From assembly GCA_009602725.1 (NCBI GenBank), contig WELB01000125.1, positions 126,346-160,078 of the forward strand: a DNA stretch of 33,733 nt. The letters are read 5' to 3'. Position 1 is the stretch's first letter, and each line of letters begins with the position of its first letter. Shown here in pieces: positions 28,901-33,733 of this stretch. The notes below the pieces were generated by a model. The model made no database searches. It worked only from the letters and a program-made list of their open reading frames with translations, and was not told the DNA's origin. The stretch is from Spirogloea muscicola. Its lineage: Eukaryota; Streptophyta; Zygnematophyceae; Spirogloeales; Spirogloeaceae. Both the position numbers and the translations under genes were made by a program.

Positions 28901-31900
28901 TTGACATGGAGGTCGGCTATTGCCAGGTTAACATAACACGCACTTCAATACTGTGTGTATAATGCTATATGCAGGAGACATATCTACCCGTTACATCATG
29001 GTCATTCATTGATATTGTTGATCCTCTGCCAATGCAATAAATTGCACAGTAGAAGCCAAGTGGACCAGGGATTCATGTTTAGATCTCCTTTGTGATGCAG
29101 GGCATGGCTTTCGTTGTGGCAGTTCTCCTCATGCAGGTCGCAGATGAAGAGGATGTATTCTGCTGCCTGGTCTTCCTAATGTTTCGCTGCGGTCTCCGAG
29201 CACTTTTCCTACCTGACATGGAACAGGCATGATCCCAGCCTTCCTGGAGACTCCCCTGACAGAACACCAGTGTTCTACTTCAAGAGCCAGTTTTTGCACA
29301 TGATCGAAAGTGTTCTGTCTTCTGCAAAGTGAAGTGCAGCGCAGCATACATTGGGTCACGTGGATTTCAGCAAGCAAGAGTCCCCTTAATAAGAGGTTGT
29401 CTGAATGACATATTGATGCATTTCCCGCGTCACTGGTCTCAGTTGCAAGTGAGGCTCTATCAGCTCTCTCAGCTTCTGCGAGAAGCTCTTCCTAGTATTC
29501 AAGCCCACCTTGAGGAACAAGGCATCACTCCTGTAAGGGATCTGTTTGCTAACACTCTTGCCAAAGACAGCTTGTGAAGGCTTAGAGACATACAAGGAAT
29601 TTTGCTGATGCCCTGGGGTCAAAGTTTACGGTAGGAATCGAGAGGTCACGGCTTCATTCCTGTCACCCTGTATTCTACGTCCTGAAGTACAGTGTGACTG
29701 ATAGTAGAAGCACTCAATGATAGTTTTTAATGACAGGTCATGTATGCAGCTCCGTGGTTCTTGACGTTGTTTGCAACCTCTCTTCCACTCCGGCTAGTCA
29801 ATCGTGTCTTTGACGTCATATTTGGTATGACCTTCTATAGCGCCACCACATCGTGTTGGATAATTTGTTTCACTTCCAGTCCCGCAATGGTCTGTTCACC
29901 AATTACTGGCCAAGTTTTGCAGCTTAAAAGTTTAACGTCTCTCTCTGACAATGATCTCAAATTATACCATGTACTAAGACATCACCCCTCATTTCTTTAC
30001 GCAGCTGAGCAGACATCCGCTATCATCTTCAAGCTCGCACTAGTGTTGCTGCAGGTAGCTTCACTAAGCCCTTGAGGATCTCTACCTGGTCACTACTTCT
30101 GCAATAAGCTGAGGATGCGCCCGTGCTGCTCCGCGACTGTCACAGGTGTGCCATCGGCAGTTGCTGCAGTGCCTGGAAATAGAATTTCTGATGCACTTCC
30201 TGAGGAAGGAGCTGCTACACGAGCTCAGCGTGAGTCGCTTAAGGAGGCTAAAGCGCCCACTGCAGGGCTTGCCTTGTGTGTTGCTGCAATGGGAACTTGC
30301 AATCACACAAATATGCACGCATTTGCTATGAATGACGACTATCATATTCAGAGTCTACCTCCCTCCTCAGCTCTAGCCTGCTCCATTTGCATACATGACA
30401 TCAGTGCTTGGGAGCAGCGGAACTGGAAGAGCTGATGGCAAAGGCATTACGGGTGGAACTTCGTATTGAGTCTCTTCTGCGTCTGGAAGCAGGTTGGCTT
30501 TGGCTTCCCTACTAGCCATGGGCATGTGCTGATCAAGACTAGCGCTAGGCCAGGCATCTATGTCATACTGTTTGCATCCAAAGAAGTTTCGTAGATTGTC
30601 GATGTGGCTGTTGATAGCAAACACTAAGGACCCTTCGCCGTTGACTCAGCCCGCAACAGTATGAACAAGCACAGAGGGGCGTCCTGGCATGCATCCAAGT
30701 GAGCATCATGCTAAATCCATGTAGGGTCTGGATGAAATTGTGGCACAGAGTATGAGTTGCTGGCAGAGGAGGCGGCAATGGCCACCAATGAGGTCGCTGC
30801 GGCTGCTGCGGCCAGCGAAGCAGCCGCCAGGGCGTCAGAAGAGGCCGCGGAGCAGTGGCAACGAGAGCGAGCTGAGTTGGAGGCCCGTCTCCTGCTCGCT
30901 ATTGAAGTGAGCTATCCACACAAGGACTTGAGCATGACACAGAATAGAGACGATACGTAGACAGATGTTGCAATGGCTTCTGGCAGATGTTCACTTGGGC
31001 TGGGCCAGACAAAACCGCCTCATATGCAATGCCAGAGCCTCTGTATTGAATCAGTGCATTGCTGTACACAACTTGCTTGTAACATTCTCATCAATAGCTG
31101 CTTCTTTCTGTCTCTGTGATCCTTTGGGTGCTGTAGTGACATGAATCAGGCACCTCAGAGAGTGCTGTCATGTGGCAGGGTCAAAGTGCGATGGAGGACA
31201 AAGTGCGAGCCCTCGAGCAGCGCATCAGAGAGCTGCAGGCCAGGCAAGGAGCTGGCAGCGTCAGTCCCTTGAGCCCCAAACCCAGATCGCCCAAGGCAAT
31301 GGCACCAACCGATGCGGACGACCTTGTTGCAGATCAGGCAGCGGATGCAAAGCTGGCTGTTGTGCACCATGGTACTCAGCAGGACTTTGACAGCAGTCAC
31401 AAACTTAGACACACTGATGCTCTGAGGAGCGGGAGGCATGCCATGCCAAGTATAGCGCTCTTGCCCCAAGGACTATCTAGCTGGCGGTCGCCCATTGCAG
31501 CCAGCCCCACCAGAGGCGACATGAAGACGGCTTCGACAGTGGAGCCAGACCTTGGGGGCCATGCAACCCAGTCTAGTGCCAGCCACCATGTGAGTACGCA
31601 TGCCCCAGCCAATCTGCTCATATCGAGACCATTTCAAGATGGTGCCAGTCCAGGAGATTTTGGCAGTCACCACTTCAACGAGGACAGCTCGACACAGAGC
31701 AACGGCTCACCTATGCAGAGGGCCAATAAGTCAATGCAGCTCGATCGAGATAGCAGCATCCCCACTTTGCTGCGAGCAGTTGCAGAGTTGCGCAAGGAGA
31801 GGGCTGCCGTCTGCGAAGCTCTGAAGGATGCGGAAAGCCTTCTGAGCGAGCACGTTCGGCAGGAGAACTTGCTCCTACAGGGAATGAGAACACAAGGCTG

Positions 31901-31901
31901 A
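25945..31901 (+). CDS. TBC-domain Rab GTPase-activating protein, EVI5/RabGAP1/Gyp5 type, 17 exons
   Basis: It speeds GTP hydrolysis by Rab GTPases in membrane traffic. Exons: 25945-25997, 26084-26199, 26410-26627, 26901-27072, 27362-27635, 27800-28001, 28274-28375, 28528-28592, 28791-28926, 29101-29226, 29443-29532, 29737-29824, 30005-30054, 30146-30229, 30405-30492, 30749-30906, 31179-31901; all phases agree, giving 914 residues. The TBC domain (~346-590) shows LLRRGEIQGTKRGSTWVAL, IERDLHRTFPDH with the arginine finger, ALYNITHAYSVFDMEVGYCQ then GMAF with the glutamine finger (Q before GM), LQVRLYQLSQLLREALPSIQ, MYAAPWFLTLFATSLPL and LLQCLEIEFLMHFLR. A C-terminal coiled coil follows (ELEELMAKALRVELRIESLL; EALKDAESLLSEH at the end), as in EVI5-like GAPs. 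The N-terminal third is Ser/Lys-rich and unrecognised. Exon 1 and its start are the weakest part. The intron at 29227-29442 has a GC donor. Confidence 0.85.
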
Positions 31902-32354
31902 AGATACTAGCATCTCCTGCCTACATTTTCTGGTCCTTGTGACCGGGACTGATTGATAATTGCCTTCATCTTCTCTTAATCGAATCCACATGTGCCCCTG
32001 CACTGTCAATCAACTACAGCACTCTGGGAGCTGCACAATCAGCTTCAGAAATTGCAGAGCACCTGACAGCTAATTAGTGAGTAGTGTGATTACCTTGCCT
32101 TCTCACAAGTGAGCACTACAGGCAACCATGACCTGACGCCGTAGACTGACAGCGTATGGAGCTCAACCCAAGTCCATAACAAGCAACTGTCGACTGTGTC
32201 GGGGCTCTTGGTGTCGGGGCTCTTGGTGACGATAGAAAGGTGGTATGTAGGGAACGGTTTGCATTAGCAATATGTATCCGTAACAACTTTACAGTTGCAC
32301 GGCCAGGGGTCGACAGTCCCCTCGGCCATGGGCCACGCGGCTGCCGCTGGCTGT
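31902..32354. other. Spacer between convergent RabGAP and psbQ genes
   Basis: It holds the two 3' ends and a perfect 15-bp tandem duplication (GTGTCGGGGCTCTTG, 32196-32225). No gene is seen. Confidence 0.6.
32196..32225 (+). repeat. Perfect 15-bp tandem duplication
   Basis: GTGTCGGGGCTCTTG occurs twice head to tail, 130 bp beyond the psbQ stop codon. It probably arose by slippage. Confidence 0.85.
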
Positions 32355-33733
32355 CTAGGCAAGCTTGGAGAGGACCTCGCCAAGGAGGGACACGGTGTTG
32401 TCGTACGCCGTCGCAGCCTTGGCGGGGCTCTTGGCCCTGGCGGCGTAGTCGAGCTGCAGGCGAGTGGCCACAGAGAAACTCACTGTGAGCGTGGGCCAAG
32501 CGACACGACAGAGACATGACAGGGCGTGCATTGCTGATGAGCATCTTGCTCAGTCACGGTGATGGACCAGCTGGAGGGAAGGTGGAGGGGGAGGGGGGAC
32601 CGAGTGCGTGCCCATAGAGCGCATGCATGTCAGAGAAAGAGAGAGGGAGAGAGAGAGAGAGGGGGGGGAGGGCAAGGGGGGGGGAGGGAGGTGGAGGAGG
32701 GAGGACGGCACAGCAGAAAAGAGAGGCATTACATCAGCAATGGAGTCGTAGAGCTTGTTGGCGAGCTTGGTGAGCTCCTTCTTCTCGGCCTTGGCCTTGG
32801 CGCCAATCACGGTGTTGAGGTCGAACCGGAGGTACCCGGCCTTGCTCCGGAGGTCGTTCTGGACGTACGGCCACGCCTTCTTGTCGATCAAGCCCTTCAC
32901 TGCACGCAGCGCAAGTAGCCAAGGCGTAGCGTAGAGGAGCGGCCATCAGATAGGGGCAAATTACGTGACCTCGAGCTTGGCACAGGCTGCAGCGAGAGTG
33001 TCAGGCTCAATGGGCTGAAAGTCAAGGAGCTAGCGATGGCGGTAGAAGAGACGCTGCGGACAGCTGAATGTGGGCACCTGAGACAATCTGGGAGGCCGAC
33101 TCCTTGGCGCGCGCGAGCGCCTCTGAGGGCGGGAGCGCCTGCAGGAAGAAGCGCTCCTTGAGGGGCAGGTCGAAGTCGCGCGCCTGGTCCGAGTTCTGGG
33201 TCCCGGCTGCGGCAGGCAGGGCGGCGTAGACAGCACAGTCAGAGGCAAGGCGCGCAGGACCCACGAGCGGGAGCGAGCTTGGCAAGCTCGGCGGCGCAGC
33301 CATGGCAGCTCGGGCGCCCACATTGGTGCAGCCCAGGCAGGCAATGGGCCGCGCCGGCTAACATACTCGTGATAAACACTAACATCCTCTGTATGTACCT
33401 AAGTGACTTTTAGAGTCACTCTTCTAATATCAGCAGCCGCATTCTCCGTCACTAACTGCGCCGAGGCGCCCCGGGAGCCGACCGCCGCTGGAGTGGGTGC
33501 CCAATTGGCTCGATATAGCCCACATTGTGCCCACAAGCGAAGAGGAGGGAGAGAGGAGGGGGGGAGGAGAGAGGGAGGAGGGAGGAGGAGAGGGGGGGCT
33601 GAGAAGGGTGCCCAAGTGAGGAGCTCACGGAGGCCGCCGCTGGGCGGGGGCGGGCCCTCCAGCTTGATCTTGAGGGCGTCGGCGCGGGCGGGCCCGGCGG
33701 CGGCGACGGCGGCGGCCGCGGCCAGGAGGCCCA
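32355..33733 (-). CDS. psbQ: PsbQ, oxygen-evolving complex 16-kDa subunit (5' end outside window)
   Basis: PsbQ is an extrinsic lumenal subunit of photosystem II that stabilises the Mn cluster with PsbP and PsbO. Exons on the minus strand: 33733-33629 (partial), 33206-33078, 32899-32733, 32453-32355; all phases agree. The visible protein opens with an Ala-rich thylakoid-transfer segment ending GPARA, the likely lumenal cleavage site, before [18 protein letters not shown]. Then come [58 protein letters not shown] and [14 protein letters not shown], and the protein ends [10 protein letters not shown]...[14 protein letters not shown]. From DALK there are about 148 residues, the normal mature length. 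The chloroplast transit peptide and start codon lie beyond the window end. Introns carry long GA/CT tracts. Confidence 0.95.
32625..32705 (+). repeat. GA/GGA-rich microsatellite in a psbQ intron
   Basis: Purine-rich on the plus strand with GAGAGA and poly-G runs, therefore pyrimidine-rich on the coding strand. It lies within the last intron (32454-32732). A second similar tract is in the first intron at 33538-33598. Confidence 0.85.

Overview
This window is nuclear DNA from a photosynthetic eukaryote, most likely a green alga (Chlorophyta). The evidence is a nuclear psbQ gene with a lumenal targeting region, a green-lineage CIP7-like (COP1-interacting) gene, and intron-rich genes with GT-AG junctions. 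There is strong local compositional contrast: moderate-GC genes are interrupted by very GC-rich, trinucleotide-rich blocks. The species cannot be named from the sequence. I rebuilt exons by hand from splice sites, phase continuity and family resemblance. Six of the seven main gene models are recognisable families.

Layout: (1) 81-6850 (+), a 6-exon CIP7-like gene with a conserved N-terminal domain and a very long low-complexity body. (2) 6851-8180, intergenic, with a perfect 26-bp palindrome. (3) 8181-9604 (-), an unrecognised Gly/Ala/Ser-rich protein with a C-terminal hydrophobic tail. (4) About 10000-13500, no intact gene; it holds a C-skewed proline-rich, zinc-finger-bearing decayed reading frame (probable mobile-element relic), other degenerate coding traces, an inverted repeat and a G-run cluster. 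(5) 13531-16017 (+), NOB1, the 18S rRNA-maturing endonuclease, 5 exons. (6) 16018-18320, dispersed repeats and a retrotransposon C-terminal fragment on the minus strand. (7) 18482-19817 (+), a complete PPIL1-type cyclophilin, 5 exons, with its start codon in the loop of a GC hairpin. (8) 20469-20781 (-), the last exon of CKS1; the 5' part is lost at or beyond a 636-base assembly gap. (9) 21552-25200, GC-rich sequence and then repeat-rich sequence with an inverted pair of related coding segments. (10) 25945-31901 (+), a 17-exon TBC-domain RabGAP of the EVI5/RabGAP1/Gyp5 type. (11) 32355-33733 (-), psbQ, truncated by the window end.

The genes do not form a pathway; they are ordinary independently transcribed eukaryotic genes (ribosome maturation, splicing-type cyclophilin, cell cycle, membrane traffic, photosystem II, possible light signalling). 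The less ordinary material is in the spacers: at least nine copies of a short hairpin-forming repeat that share the regions at 13.3, 16.8-17.6, 22.4-22.8 and 24.0 kb, plus two copies of a retroelement that differ by a 640-bp internal segment bounded by a 14-bp direct repeat. Single N characters at 9608, 13530 and 25200 sit at the edges of GC-rich blocks and probably mark assembly joins, so continuity across them should not be assumed.
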